Assembly (NCBI GenBank): GCA_021841025.1
Contig: JAKBWA010000064.1
Coordinates: 62,001 to 126,000, forward strand
From: Bacillota bacterium
Lineage (GTDB): Bacteria > Bacillota > Sulfobacillia > Sulfobacillales > Sulfobacillaceae
Direction of reading: 5' to 3'
DNA length: 64,000 bases
Below are positions 45,555 to 54,566 of this stretch, piece by piece. A model generated the notes under the pieces. That model saw only the letters and a list, made by a program, of their open reading frames with translations, did not search any database and was not told where the DNA came from. Numbering within the stretch: the first letter of the stretch is position 1; each line of letters begins with the position of its first letter. A program made the position numbers and the translations under genes.

Positions 45555-46115
45555 ATGGAAGTGTTAAATCGCATGGCTTATCTAATACTTGAAGACCCAT
45601 TCATCACCGCCGCAGAGTTATCCCAAAAATTAGGTTATTCGGAAGAAAAGACGATATATTATTGGCTCTCTAAGGCTCATTATCAAGGATTACAGGCATT
45701 TAAACGCGCTGTTGTCGGGGGACGTTTTCGGTTGCCTGCCCATGCAGCTCGTGAAAATCATTCTCATTATGGGCGCTTGCCTCTTGTGGGCGGTTTCAGT
45801 CAAGATGGCAAGCCTATTGTCACTAAGGAAACTCTTTCGGGAAGTCTTGCCGCAAACGTTCTAGGCCGTCTGGCATGGCGCTATCATGGACCCGTGCAAG
45901 GTCCGGTTCAAAGTGGCGATCTGCTTCTGCTTAGTCCCTTACAGGACAACGACCCCGCCAAATGGATATTGGTCGGCTCTCCTAAGTTACCGACAGTGTT
46001 ACTCCGCGTGGCGTCAGGATCTGACATATGCTACATCCATCCCGATACTTACGAATCGGTGAATGTCGAATCCGAAAAATACCGCATTGTGCAGATTCTT
46101 CGCAACTTGTTTTAA
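45555..46115 (+). CDS. HTH protein with a LexA-like C-terminal half, no visible Ser-Lys dyad
   Basis: 186 aa. The N-terminal third reads as a winged helix (FITAAELSQKLGYSEEKTIYYW). The rest has RLPLVGGFSQDGKPIV and VQSGDLLLLSPLQD, which resemble the beta-strand core of LexA/CI S24 proteins. The catalytic G-x-S-M box of S24 peptidases is absent, so self-cleavage is unlikely. ATG 45555 is 11 nt after GGAGGAG. It begins a plus-strand group (zinc-ribbon protein, PBP) in the middle of a minus-strand region, so it may regulate that group. The assignment is tentative. Confidence 0.55.
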   Translation: MEVLNRMAYLILEDPFITAAELSQKLGYSEEKTIYYWLSKAHYQGLQAFKRAVVGGRFRLPAHAARENHSHYGRLPLVGGFSQDGKPIVTKETLSGSLAANVLGRLAWRYHGPVQGPVQSGDLLLLSPLQDNDPAKWILVGSPKLPTVLLRVASGSDICYIHPDTYESVNVESEKYRIVQILRNLF

Positions 46116-46270
46116 AGACGCATAGCATTGATACACACATAATTGCCATGTCCCTCCACTATCTCCAATCTGCGCCAGGGTCAAGCTGTCATGGTTATGT
46201 TACAATGGTCTGCAAGTTCCGGGGTCAGTGCCTGGAGATATTGCCTGAATTCCGTTCGACGCCACCGGCA

Positions 46271-46279
46271 TGTTATAGT
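46271..46279 (+). promoter_or_regulatory. Extended -10 promoter before the zinc-ribbon/PBP pair
   Basis: TGTTATAGT, about 36 nt before ATG 46315. A second TGTTACAAT lies near 46197. Neither has a good -35. Confidence 0.35.
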
Positions 46280-46314
46280 AGCGTTGACAAAGGACGATAA
46301 AGGCGAGGGATGAG

Positions 46315-46755
46315 ATGGTGTATTGCCGTCATTGTGGGGATCAAATTCCGGTTGATAGTGTATTTTGTCCCAGTTGCGGCCAAAGCTTATTGCTAGATAC
46401 CAGTTCGGCCGATCCTGTTCTGGAGGAAGCTGCAGCAATTCATTCTACAGCACCTAAATCTCCAGGGAAAAAGAACTGGATTGAAAGAGTAAAGACATCA
46501 GCAGTCCGGCGTTACCTTAGATCGACTTTAAGCGTTATACGATTCGACGGGGTTAAACGCCAGACTGCCCGATGGTCCATCTCCCAAGTACTGCTTGGAG
46601 GAAGTTTCGCTTTTTCGCTCGTCGGATTTTTATGGAGTCTCTTTGGACATCAAAACGGAGTCTCATGGATCGGTTTTGGAATTGTTCTTGGTTTGGGCGC
46701 GGTCTACACTAAAGAACCGCCCAATCACGGCGATCCCCCTGAAATATCGGGGTAA
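46315..46755 (+). CDS. Zinc-ribbon membrane protein
   Basis: 146 aa. N-terminal zinc ribbon CRHCGDQIPVDSVFCPSCGQ, a charged linker, a basic segment (VKTSAVRRYLRSTLSVIR), then two hydrophobic segments (QVLLGGSFAFSLVGFLWSLF and WIGFGIVLGLGAVY). Zinc ribbon plus TM proteins are common in Firmicutes but rarely assigned a function. GAGGG precedes ATG. It lies 28 bp before the PBP gene, which carries the same kind of zinc ribbon, so they are probably co-transcribed. Confidence 0.75.
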   Translation: MVYCRHCGDQIPVDSVFCPSCGQSLLLDTSSADPVLEEAAAIHSTAPKSPGKKNWIERVKTSAVRRYLRSTLSVIRFDGVKRQTARWSISQVLLGGSFAFSLVGFLWSLFGHQNGVSWIGFGIVLGLGAVYTKEPPNHGDPPEISG

Positions 46756-46783
46756 TTTGCAACAAAGGAGATGACATAAGAGC

Positions 46784-49399
46784 GTGCGTTGCCCTAAATG
46801 TGGACAGGAGAATACGGCCGGTTCGGCGTTTTGTCGATTTTGCGGACGGAAATTGCCTGATTCCGCTAAAAAGCGCCGAAAGTTAGGAATGCCAAACATG
46901 GCATCCTCATCCGGCCAAGCAAAGGACAAAGGCAGCAAAGGTAGTAACAATAAGGAAAAAACGCCCAGGGGTTCCCGCCGGAAAATACGTTGGGGCCGCG
47001 TTATTCTTTTAGGAGCTACCGGCTTCTTGGTCTCAGGCTTTGGGTATAGCGGCTATGTTGCCTATAAGGCTTTTCAATCGTTGCCGTCTATTCAATCTAT
47101 CGTGTCAGCCCAATCTCGCGGTCAAGATTCGGTGATTTATGACCGGTTTGGTCAACCCGTAGCCAGACTTCACGGGTCCACTAACCGCGTGAATGTGCCC
47201 ATTTCACAAATCTCTCCTTATATGCAACATGCCATTGTTGCGATTGAAGACCACAGTTTTTATACGAATCCGGGTTTTGATTTAACCGCTATTATCAGAG
47301 CAGCCGTGGTGGATGTCATTCACTTGGCACCCGTTCAAGGCGCTAGCACAATCACCGAACAACTAGCCAAAGACATGTACTTGAGCCCGCAGAAAACCAT
47401 GGTCCGCAAGGCACGTGAATTTCTTATCGGCCTGGAGTTGGCACATACCTACTCCAAGCAACAAATCCTGGATATGTATCTCAACCAGGTCTATTTAGGC
47501 GACGGAGCCAGCGGGGTCTACGCTGCGGCCAAAGCCTACTTCAACGAAAAACCGTCTCAGCTGACCTTGCCGCAAGCTGCAATGCTGGCCGGTTTGCCAC
47601 AGGCTCCTTCGCTTTATGACCCTTTGGTGAACTTTAAACTAGCGAAACAGCGTCAACGCTTGGTGCTGGGCGCTATGGCTAAATATGGCTATATTACTAA
47701 CGCCCAAGCCCAGGCCGCTTATAAAGCTCCTCTTCATTTGCACCCCGTGGCTGTTGATGCTGCCAATAGTCAAATCTATCCCTACCCCTGGTATGTGGAT
47801 CATGTGATTCGCATGCTGTACAAAAAAGGGTTTACCGGAACACAAATTTTCAGCGGCGGGCTAAAAATCTATACAGCTTTGGACCCGAAGGTCTATAATA
47901 TTGCTCAAAATGCCGTAGACAGCAATATGAATCACAACTTCGGTGTCTCCCATTCGTCGAATCCCACTTATCAGGCCGCTGCCGTGGTGGAAGATCCTCA
48001 CAACGGATACATCTTGGCCGCTATCGGCGGAAGAAAGTTTAGCCAGCCTTTTCAAGAGAACCTGGCCACCAATTCTAGTGTTCACCGGTCAACAGGATCC
48101 GCTATTAAACCGTTATTAGAATACACGCCGGCCATCGCCAAGGGTTACACCCAAATGTCTGTGCTTCAGGACGTGCCGATTTTCAAGGTTAATGGCCAAT
48201 GGTGGCCGCATAACGACAACCATTTATATCGCGGTTATATGGACCTGCGGGATGCGCTGGCGATTTCGGACAATGACGTTGCTGTCCACTTGCTGCACGA
48301 CATCGGTCTAAATTACGGCTACAATTTTGCCAAAAACAAATTCGGTTTGCCTTTAAGCCCTTCGGATCTCCATGCGGGATTAGGAATTGCCATTGGCGGG
48401 CTGCCGCAAGGGTTCAACGTATACCAGATGACCCAGGCTTATTCCACATTTCCGAATAATGGTGTCAGAATGAAGCCCATCTGGATCACTAAGGTTGTGA
48501 ACAGCAATGGGGCCGTCGTGTTTCAAGATACGCCTCATGGAACTACAGAGTTTAGTCCACAAGTAGCCTATGTTATGGATAAAATGATGGAACGGGTTTT
48601 GGACCCACACCCCATTCCTTCCATTGGACCAGGCTCCTATTCGACCGGTTATGACCTCGGTATAGGGCGGCCCGCAGCAGGTAAAACAGGGACAAACAAC
48701 GGTGAGGCCGACGCGTGGTTTATGGGATATACCCCGCAACTCATGGTTGGGGTCTGGGAAGGCAACCGCAAAGGCGAATATCCGCAGCCATCTACCCCGA
48801 ATGGCCCTGCTTACGGAGATGTTGCGGCAGGCCCCATTTGGAAGCAGATCATGCAACAGGTCAATAGTGCAGAACATCTCCCTGTAAAACATTTTCCTCG
48901 ACCGAACAACATGGTTTACGTGCCCAATGTTAGTATTACTTCGGGCAAAATTGCGAGCCGTTACGCCCCATCCTCAGATGTTCAGGGGGCTTGGTTCATT
49001 AAGGGAACTCAGCCAACAACAATTGGCAACACTCATTATCCCGTAAAAGTGGTGGCCTCGCATCCGAATGAGCGATGGCAGCCAGGCTGTGGCCCTTATG
49101 TCACATCCACATTCTTGCGTCAAGAATCAGATTGGCATTCTGGGGTACCGGTTCCTTGGGACTCTAAATTCTGGGCTCCCACAAAAACTTGCACGCCGAA
49201 CCAGCAACCGTCAGCGTCCACTTCACCATCTAGTTCACCGTCCACTTCACCATCTAGCTCACCGTCGACCTCGCCATCTCGTTCACCATCGAATTCGCCA
49301 TCCAAATCAACCAGTGTCTCCACGTCACCGTCTTCCACTTCTTCACCCCGCCGGTCGTCCCCTAGTCCCTCATCTTCGCCGTCTTCTGCATCGCCCTAG
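46784..49399 (+). CDS. Class A penicillin-binding protein with N-terminal zinc ribbon
   Basis: 871-aa bifunctional peptidoglycan synthase. Residues 1-23 form a zinc ribbon (CPKCGQENTAGSAFCRFCGR), unusual for this family. A basic linker and TM helix (VILLGATGFLVSGFGYSGY, about 72-90) follow. The GT51 domain has AIEDHSFYTNPGFD and QGASTITEQLAKD. The transpeptidase has the active Ser in STGSAIKPLLEY, SDND, and KTGTNNGEADAWF. The last 60 residues are a Ser/Pro/Thr repeat tail outside the membrane. GTG 46784 is the only start after the in-frame stop; GGAG is 13 nt upstream. Confidence 0.93.
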   Translation: MRCPKCGQENTAGSAFCRFCGRKLPDSAKKRRKLGMPNMASSSGQAKDKGSKGSNNKEKTPRGSRRKIRWGRVILLGATGFLVSGFGYSGYVAYKAFQSLPSIQSIVSAQSRGQDSVIYDRFGQPVARLHGSTNRVNVPISQISPYMQHAIVAIEDHSFYTNPGFDLTAIIRAAVVDVIHLAPVQGASTITEQLAKDMYLSPQKTMVRKAREFLIGLELAHTYSKQQILDMYLNQVYLGDGASGVYAAAKAYFNEKPSQLTLPQAAMLAGLPQAPSLYDPLVNFKLAKQRQRLVLGAMAKYGYITNAQAQAAYKAPLHLHPVAVDAANSQIYPYPWYVDHVIRMLYKKGFTGTQIFSGGLKIYTALDPKVYNIAQNAVDSNMNHNFGVSHSSNPTYQAAAVVEDPHNGYILAAIGGRKFSQPFQENLATNSSVHRSTGSAIKPLLEYTPAIAKGYTQMSVLQDVPIFKVNGQWWPHNDNHLYRGYMDLRDALAISDNDVAVHLLHDIGLNYGYNFAKNKFGLPLSPSDLHAGLGIAIGGLPQGFNVYQMTQAYSTFPNNGVRMKPIWITKVVNSNGAVVFQDTPHGTTEFSPQVAYVMDKMMERVLDPHPIPSIGPGSYSTGYDLGIGRPAAGKTGTNNGEADAWFMGYTPQLMVGVWEGNRKGEYPQPSTPNGPAYGDVAAGPIWKQIMQQVNSAEHLPVKHFPRPNNMVYVPNVSITSGKIASRYAPSSDVQGAWFIKGTQPTTIGNTHYPVKVVASHPNERWQPGCGPYVTSTFLRQESDWHSGVPVPWDSKFWAPTKTCTPNQQPSASTSPSSSPSTSPSSSPSTSPSRSPSNSPSKSTSVSTSPSSTSSPRRSSPSPSSSPSSASP

Positions 49400-49458
49400 G
49401 ATGGTGAATGCGACAAGCTTACAGATGATGGGAGCCGGACTCACGACTCCTCAGTAAA

Positions 49459-49500
49459 AAAGAAAGACGACGAGAAGTTATGCTTTCGTCGTCTTTCTTT
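49459..49500. terminator. Bidirectional terminator, 15-bp stem
   Basis: AAAGAAAGACGACGA and TCGTCGTCTTTCTTT with a 12-nt loop. T-rich on both strands. It separates the convergent PBP and rnc genes. Confidence 0.85.
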
Positions 49501-49519
49501 ATCTCTACTCTCACACACC

Positions 49520-50230
49520 CTACTCGTGGGAAGATGGAGGGGACGGTTCAGATGCTGACGATTGTTCTATGAATTGTTTGAGTGCTAATCGAGCGCTCTG
49601 CTGTTCCGCTTCCTTCTTGCTATGACCAATGGCGCGGCTTATGGCCACTCCTCCCACTGATACCTCCACCTCAAAACTTTTGGCGTGATCGGGGCCATAA
49701 GATCCCACCACTGCATATGTGGCTTCTTCTCCACGTCGCCGCAACCATTCATTAAGGGCTGTCTTGTGATCCCTTCCTGTTTCACGTTGTTCTACGCTTA
49801 TCAGAGCAAAGTTCAACACATGCAAAATGAATCGCCGAGCTTGTTCGAGACCGCTGTCCAAGTAAATTGCCCCGATGATGGCCTCCATAGCATCAGCCAA
49901 TAATGAATGCTTGGAACGTCCACCGCTCCGCTCTTCACCTCGCCCTAATCTCAAAGATTCTCCCACATGCAGGTTAAAAGCAGCCTCGGCCAAGGTCGCT
50001 TCACAAACAATGGCTGCCCTTCCTTGACTCAATTGACCTTCGGTCCACTGACCATTGTGAGCGTAGAGCCACTCCGTTACTACAAGCTGCAACACGGAAT
50101 CGCCCAGAAATTCCAGTCGTTCATTATGAGCTTCCTTGCGAAATCCCTCGTTGGCATAAGACGAATGCGTTAAAGCTTGTTTAAGAAGATTCTGATCTTT
50201 TATCCACTGTTCAAGGTTGTTGGCGCTCAT
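49520..50230 (-). CDS. rnc: Ribonuclease III
   Basis: Double-stranded RNA endonuclease, 236 aa. The signature is NERLEFLGDSVLQLVVTEWL with metal-binding Glu/Asp; the second acidic site is in DAMEAIIGAIYLDSG. The C-terminal dsRBD runs from DHKTALNEWL to KKEAEQQSARLALK. The ATG overlaps the fabF stop (ATGA). Confidence 0.96.
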   Translation of the reverse strand: MSANNLEQWIKDQNLLKQALTHSSYANEGFRKEAHNERLEFLGDSVLQLVVTEWLYAHNGQWTEGQLSQGRAAIVCEATLAEAAFNLHVGESLRLGRGEERSGGRSKHSLLADAMEAIIGAIYLDSGLEQARRFILHVLNFALISVEQRETGRDHKTALNEWLRRRGEEATYAVVGSYGPDHAKSFEVEVSVGGVAISRAIGHSKKEAEQQSARLALKQFIEQSSASEPSPPSSHE

Positions 50231-51471
50231 GGAACATACTCCCGTGCGATAAGAGATGCGTTCTGTCCACCAAAGCCGAACGCATTAGACATTACCACAT
50301 GAACTGTACGGTTTTGAGGCCGATTCGGAACATAATTTAAATCACAGTCCGGACTTGCGTGGTCCAAATTGACTGTGGGGGGAACTTGCTGCCGCACAAT
50401 TGCCAAGAGCGAGGCAATCATTTCGACTGCCCCCGCCGCGCCCAACAAATGACCTGTTGAGGACTTCGTAGAGGATACCGCTAGCTGATAGGCATGTTCT
50501 CCAAACACGCTTTTTATGGCTAGAGTTTCCGCCAAATCTCCTTTCATCGTCGATGTACCATGCGCATTAATATAATCTATCTCTCGCGGACTAATGCCTG
50601 CATCCTCCAGCGCTCGCCGCATCGATTGTGCTGCGCCCCGTCCCTCCGGATGGGGTTCAACCACATGATACGCATCCGCCGAGCGTCCATACCCTATGAG
50701 TTCTGCATAGATGTGCGCCCCCCGGCTTTTGGCAAAGCTAAGCGATTCTAAAACCAAGAAGCCCGCCCCTTCGCCCATGACAAATCCATCACGCTCCTGG
50801 TCAAAGGGCCGGCTCGCATGTTGTGGGTCATCATTGCGGGTTGACATGGCTTTCATAGCGCAGAACCCTGCGAAGGATATGGGCAGCAACACGGCTTCGG
50901 TTCCCCCGGCCAACATGATGTCGGCTTCACCAAACTGAATGGTCCTGTAGGCATCTCCGAGAGCACTGCCCGACGATGCACAAGCCGTAACCAAAGTGGC
51001 ATTCGGTCCCTGGAAATTGAACCGGATAGCCAGTTGCCCGCCAGCAATGTTGCCAATCATTTTGGGGATGAAAAACGGACTGACGCGGCTAGGTCCTTTC
51101 GTCAACAAAGTTTCATGTTGTTCCGTAAGGGTTTCCATACCCCCAATCCCGGTTCCCACAGCCACCCCAGCGCGCTCCGGGTCCACTTCCTCTTCTATCA
51201 AGCCAGCATCATTGTACGCTTCTTGCGCCGCTCCGATCGCTAATTGTACGAAACGGTCCATGTGCCGCATGTCTTTTTTTTCTAGATACCTCAGCGGATC
51301 AAAATCGTGGACCTCAGCCGCAATTCGGGTGGAAAACTGTGATACATCGAATCGGGTTACAGGTCCGACAGCACTATGTCCGCTGGTCAAGCCGTCCCAA
51401 AAGGCAGAGAGACCGGACCCAACCGGAGATATCACTCCCATTCCTGTAACCACCACACGTTCGCGCTTCAT
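50227..51471 (-). CDS. fabF: 3-oxoacyl-ACP synthase II
   Basis: Elongating condensing enzyme of fatty-acid synthesis, 414 aa. Nucleophile Cys is in VTACASSGSALGD; the two His are in NAHGTSTMKGD and SSTGHLLGAAGAV. N-terminal VVVTGMGVISPVG is typical. ATG 51471 is preceded by GGAGCAAGGA. It is the penultimate gene of the fapR operon. Confidence 0.97.
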   Translation of the reverse strand: MKRERVVVTGMGVISPVGSGLSAFWDGLTSGHSAVGPVTRFDVSQFSTRIAAEVHDFDPLRYLEKKDMRHMDRFVQLAIGAAQEAYNDAGLIEEEVDPERAGVAVGTGIGGMETLTEQHETLLTKGPSRVSPFFIPKMIGNIAGGQLAIRFNFQGPNATLVTACASSGSALGDAYRTIQFGEADIMLAGGTEAVLLPISFAGFCAMKAMSTRNDDPQHASRPFDQERDGFVMGEGAGFLVLESLSFAKSRGAHIYAELIGYGRSADAYHVVEPHPEGRGAAQSMRRALEDAGISPREIDYINAHGTSTMKGDLAETLAIKSVFGEHAYQLAVSSTKSSTGHLLGAAGAVEMIASLLAIVRQQVPPTVNLDHASPDCDLNYVPNRPQNRTVHVVMSNAFGFGGQNASLIAREYVP

Positions 51472-51527
51472 TCCTTGCTCCCTCCCCTAGTACCCAGGAA
51501 CCCTCTCCTCGGAACCAGGGCCATAAA

Positions 51528-51770
51528 TTAGGCATTTTCCCGAATATATTCAACGGCATCGCTGACCGTACTGATTTTCTCAGCTTCATCATCCGGAATC
51601 TCGAGACCAAACTCTTCTTCCAATGCCATGATTAACTCGACAATATCGAGTGAATCAGCTCCCAAGTCATCAATGAATGAAGCTTCTGGGGTAACCTCTT
51701 CTTCATCCACACCTAGCTGATCCACAATGATGTCTTTAACTTTGTCAAAAACCTGTTCTTTGTTTGCCAC
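51528..51770 (-). CDS. acpP: Acyl carrier protein
   Basis: 80 aa. The phosphopantetheine Ser40 is in [19 protein letters not shown]. Strongly acidic, as usual. GTG start with GGAGG 11 nt upstream. It lies between fabG and fabF. Confidence 0.98.
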   Translation of the reverse strand: MANKEQVFDKVKDIIVDQLGVDEEEVTPEASFIDDLGADSLDIVELIMALEEEFGLEIPDDEAEKISTVSDAVEYIRENA

Positions 51771-51790
51771 GATTCACAACACCTCCAAAA

Positions 51791-52537
51791 TTAGTCCATT
51801 ACCAGGCCGCCATCAACCACTAGGGTCTGGCCTGTAATGTAATCCGCTTGAACAAGAAACCATACCGCATCAGCCACATCTTCGGGACGCCCGGCGCGCC
51901 CTAAAGGGATCTGACTGACCAATTGTTCATAGGCCTCCGGTTTCATCTGTTGAGACATTCCGGTATCGATAATCCCCGGGGCCACCACATTGACAGTAAT
52001 CTGCCGGGATGCCACCTCCCGCGCAACTGAGCGGGTAAACCCTATCACCCCCGCCTTTGCCGCCGCGTAATTTGCCTGCCCTGCATTACCAAGAATACCC
52101 GCAACCGAAGAGATTGTAACAATGCGTCCAAACCTTTGCTTCAACATCCCGCGCAACGCAGCGCGAGTGCAAGCAAAAACGCCAGTAAGATTAGTGGCAA
52201 TAACCTCTTCCCAGTCCTGGCTTCGCATGCGCAACAACAAAGTGTCCCGGGTTATTCCTGCATTGTTCACTAATATATCCAAATGACCCCAGTCTTGCGT
52301 CACGGAGTTGACCAAGTTTTGTGCGTTATCCAGATTCGAAATATCTGCCGGATAAAGCCCACAACGTCCTCCCTGTGACCGAATGATATCTTGGGTCTCT
52401 TGGGCAGCACTACTATTGCCACGGTAATTTACTGCAACTATCATACCTTGCTGGGCTAATTTTAGAGCGATGGCACGGCCAAGACCGCGAGAGGCTCCCG
52501 TCACCAGTACTACTCTTTGATCCCAAGGCACCCGCAA
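51791..52537 (-). CDS. fabG: 3-oxoacyl-ACP reductase
   Basis: NADPH-dependent SDR, about 248 aa. Cofactor motif is VTGASRGLGRAIA; NNAGITRDTLLLRM, catalytic Ser in TISSVAGILGNAGQ and YxxxK in NYAAAKAGVIG follow. The start is taken as TTG 52537 (5 nt after GGGAG). A GTG at 52543 abuts that site. Confidence 0.95.
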   Translation of the reverse strand: MRVPWDQRVVLVTGASRGLGRAIALKLAQQGMIVAVNYRGNSSAAQETQDIIRSQGGRCGLYPADISNLDNAQNLVNSVTQDWGHLDILVNNAGITRDTLLLRMRSQDWEEVIATNLTGVFACTRAALRGMLKQRFGRIVTISSVAGILGNAGQANYAAAKAGVIGFTRSVAREVASRQITVNVVAPGIIDTGMSQQMKPEAYEQLVSQIPLGRAGRPEDVADAVWFLVQADYITGQTLVVDGGLVMD

Positions 52538-52578
52538 ATCCACTCCCTATCAGTCATATGGCTTCCAGGCAATAATTC

Positions 52579-53532
52579 TTAGCTATTATAGCCTGGGGCC
52601 TGGACGAGTTCAAGAGCTTTATTTAAGCTGCTCTCATCTTCTACATTAAAGACTTTTTGCTTACGATCAATCTTTTTTATCAAACTCGTTAGACTCCGAC
52701 CAGGCCCAAACTCGATAAAACCTTGAATTTCCATCGTCTTGGCGCGTTCAACACTTTGTTGAAATTGCACGGGATGAGAGACTTGGCTAATCAAACGAGG
52801 TATTATCTCGGACTCGTTGTAACACAGTTCAGCATCCACATTCGCCAGAACACCAAATTCCGCTTTGCCTAGCCGGATGTCGCCCAAGGCTTTGGACAAA
52901 ACGGCACCCGCTGGCATTAGGAGCCGGGAGTGAAAAGGTGCAGAAACCGACAGGCGCACCACCCTGGCTCCCATGGATCGAGCGCGTTCTTCTACAGCCT
53001 CGAGACCAGAAAGAAAACCTGATACAACGATTTGTCCCGGTGCGTTATAATTGGCGGGCTGAACCCATCCTATGGTCGACGCTTCCTGACACAAAGCCTC
53101 CACTTCATGACGTTTTAGTCCTAATATTGCGGACATCCCGCCTAATCCTTTCGGAACCGCTTCTTGCATAGCTCGCCCACGTATACGCGTTACGCGAACT
53201 GCATCCGAAAGGCTAAACACCCCTGACGCCGCGTATGCGGAATATTCTCCAAGTGATAATCCGAACCCGACAGTAATAGGCAAATCGGCACAACGGCTTC
53301 GGAAAGTTCTCCATGCCGCCACACTCGCCACCAATATGGCCGGCTGTTGCACTTCGGTATCGCGCAGGCGTCCCTCAGGTCCTTCAAATATAATCTCAGA
53401 CAGTTTGTAGCCTAGGGCATCATCCGCCTCTTCAAAAACTGATCGAGCTTCGGGATAGTTGTCAAATAGTTGCCGACCCATTCCCACATACTGAGACCCT
53501 TGGCCGGGGAACATAACTGCCCATCCTGACAC
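52579..53532 (-). CDS. fabD: Malonyl-CoA:ACP transacylase
   Basis: 317 aa. It opens SGWAVMFPGQGSQYVGMG. The nucleophile elbow reads GLSLGEYSAYAASG, where most FabD have GHSLG, so the usual His before Ser is Leu. The catalytic His in SAPFHSRLL and QxSxPVQ in QVSHPVQF are present. GTG 53532 is 6 nt after a G-rich ribosome site. It moves malonyl groups to AcpP. Confidence 0.94.
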   Translation of the reverse strand: MSGWAVMFPGQGSQYVGMGRQLFDNYPEARSVFEEADDALGYKLSEIIFEGPEGRLRDTEVQQPAILVASVAAWRTFRSRCADLPITVGFGLSLGEYSAYAASGVFSLSDAVRVTRIRGRAMQEAVPKGLGGMSAILGLKRHEVEALCQEASTIGWVQPANYNAPGQIVVSGFLSGLEAVEERARSMGARVVRLSVSAPFHSRLLMPAGAVLSKALGDIRLGKAEFGVLANVDAELCYNESEIIPRLISQVSHPVQFQQSVERAKTMEIQGFIEFGPGRSLTSLIKKIDRKQKVFNVEDESSLNKALELVQAPGYNS

Positions 53533-53573
53533 AATCTTCCCCCCTCTTCTAGGCAATTACCGGCACCCGCAGA

Positions 53574-54566
53574 TTACTTACCCCATCGAATGACATTAGA
53601 TCCCCAGCTCAGGCCGGCGCCAAACGCACACAACACGACAACGTCGCCGTCGTGCAGCCGTCCCTCCATCCTGGCTTCCTGAAGAGCCAAGGGTATCGTC
53701 GCGACCGAGGTATTCCCGTAGCGATCGATATTCACCACGACCCTTTCCGGATCTAATTCAAAGCGCCGAACAGCCGCATCAATAATCCGCAAATTTGCCT
53801 GATGAGGAACAAGCAGGTTCATATCCCCAACGGTAAGTCCCGCCCGTTTTAAACCTTCCTCGACAGCCTCTGGCAACGCTTTCACAGCGAAGCGGAATGT
53901 CTCATTGCCATTCATTTTCAAATAGTGCTGGCGATTTTCTACGCTTTCCTTGCTGGCCGGCATTAGAGAGCCGCCACCCGGTTGAATTAACAAATTCCCA
54001 CCGCGGCCATCTGCCTGCAAATATGAACTCAAGACACCGTGATCTGTGTCTTCTTTCCTCTGAAGAACAAAAGCCCCGGCGGCGTCTCCAAATAGCACCG
54101 CCGTTGTTCTGTCTTCATAATCGGTAATACTCGTTAATTTGTCTGCGCCAATTACCAAAATATTATGGTAGCTCCCCGCTTGAATTAGCGCCGAAGCCAT
54201 TTCCATACCATATATTAACCCGGTGCAACCAGCCTGAAGATCAACTCCCGGAATTGGCTTATCCGTCAATTGATGTTGGACTCTCGCAGCCGTCGAGGGA
54301 AATATCGTATCGGGGGTATTCGTAGCACAGACAATAAAGTCCAGATCTTCAGCTTCGATTTGTGCATCCTTCAAAGCGAAACGGGACGCTTCAGTCGCCA
54401 TGGAAGATGTGGTTTCGTCCTCCCGGGCTATGTGACGCTCTCGGATGCCCGTCCTGGTCACAATCCATTCGTCCGAAGTGTCCACGATTTTTTCCAAATC
54501 ATGATTCGTTAAGATAGCCTCGGGAACGTAGGTGCCGAGACCCGCTACAACGGCACGTGTTTTCAT
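53574..54566 (-). CDS. fabH: 3-oxoacyl-ACP synthase III
   Basis: Initiating condensing enzyme, 330 aa. Catalytic Cys is in LQAGCTGLIYGMEMA, His in LVPHQANLRI, Asn in DRYGNTSVATIP. TRTGIRERHIA and DTSDEWIV are N-terminal signatures. ATG 54566 makes an ATGA overlap with plsX; a longer in-frame ORF into plsX is not needed. Confidence 0.96.
   Translation of the reverse strand: MKTRAVVAGLGTYVPEAILTNHDLEKIVDTSDEWIVTRTGIRERHIAREDETTSSMATEASRFALKDAQIEAEDLDFIVCATNTPDTIFPSTAARVQHQLTDKPIPGVDLQAGCTGLIYGMEMASALIQAGSYHNILVIGADKLTSITDYEDRTTAVLFGDAAGAFVLQRKEDTDHGVLSSYLQADGRGGNLLIQPGGGSLMPASKESVENRQHYLKMNGNETFRFAVKALPEAVEEGLKRAGLTVGDMNLLVPHQANLRIIDAAVRRFELDPERVVVNIDRYGNTSVATIPLALQEARMEGRLHDGDVVVLCAFGAGLSWGSNVIRWGK

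Noticed and set aside
45555..46115. LexA itself
   Set aside because: No cleavage site or GxSM catalytic box could be found, so only a LexA-like fold is suggested.
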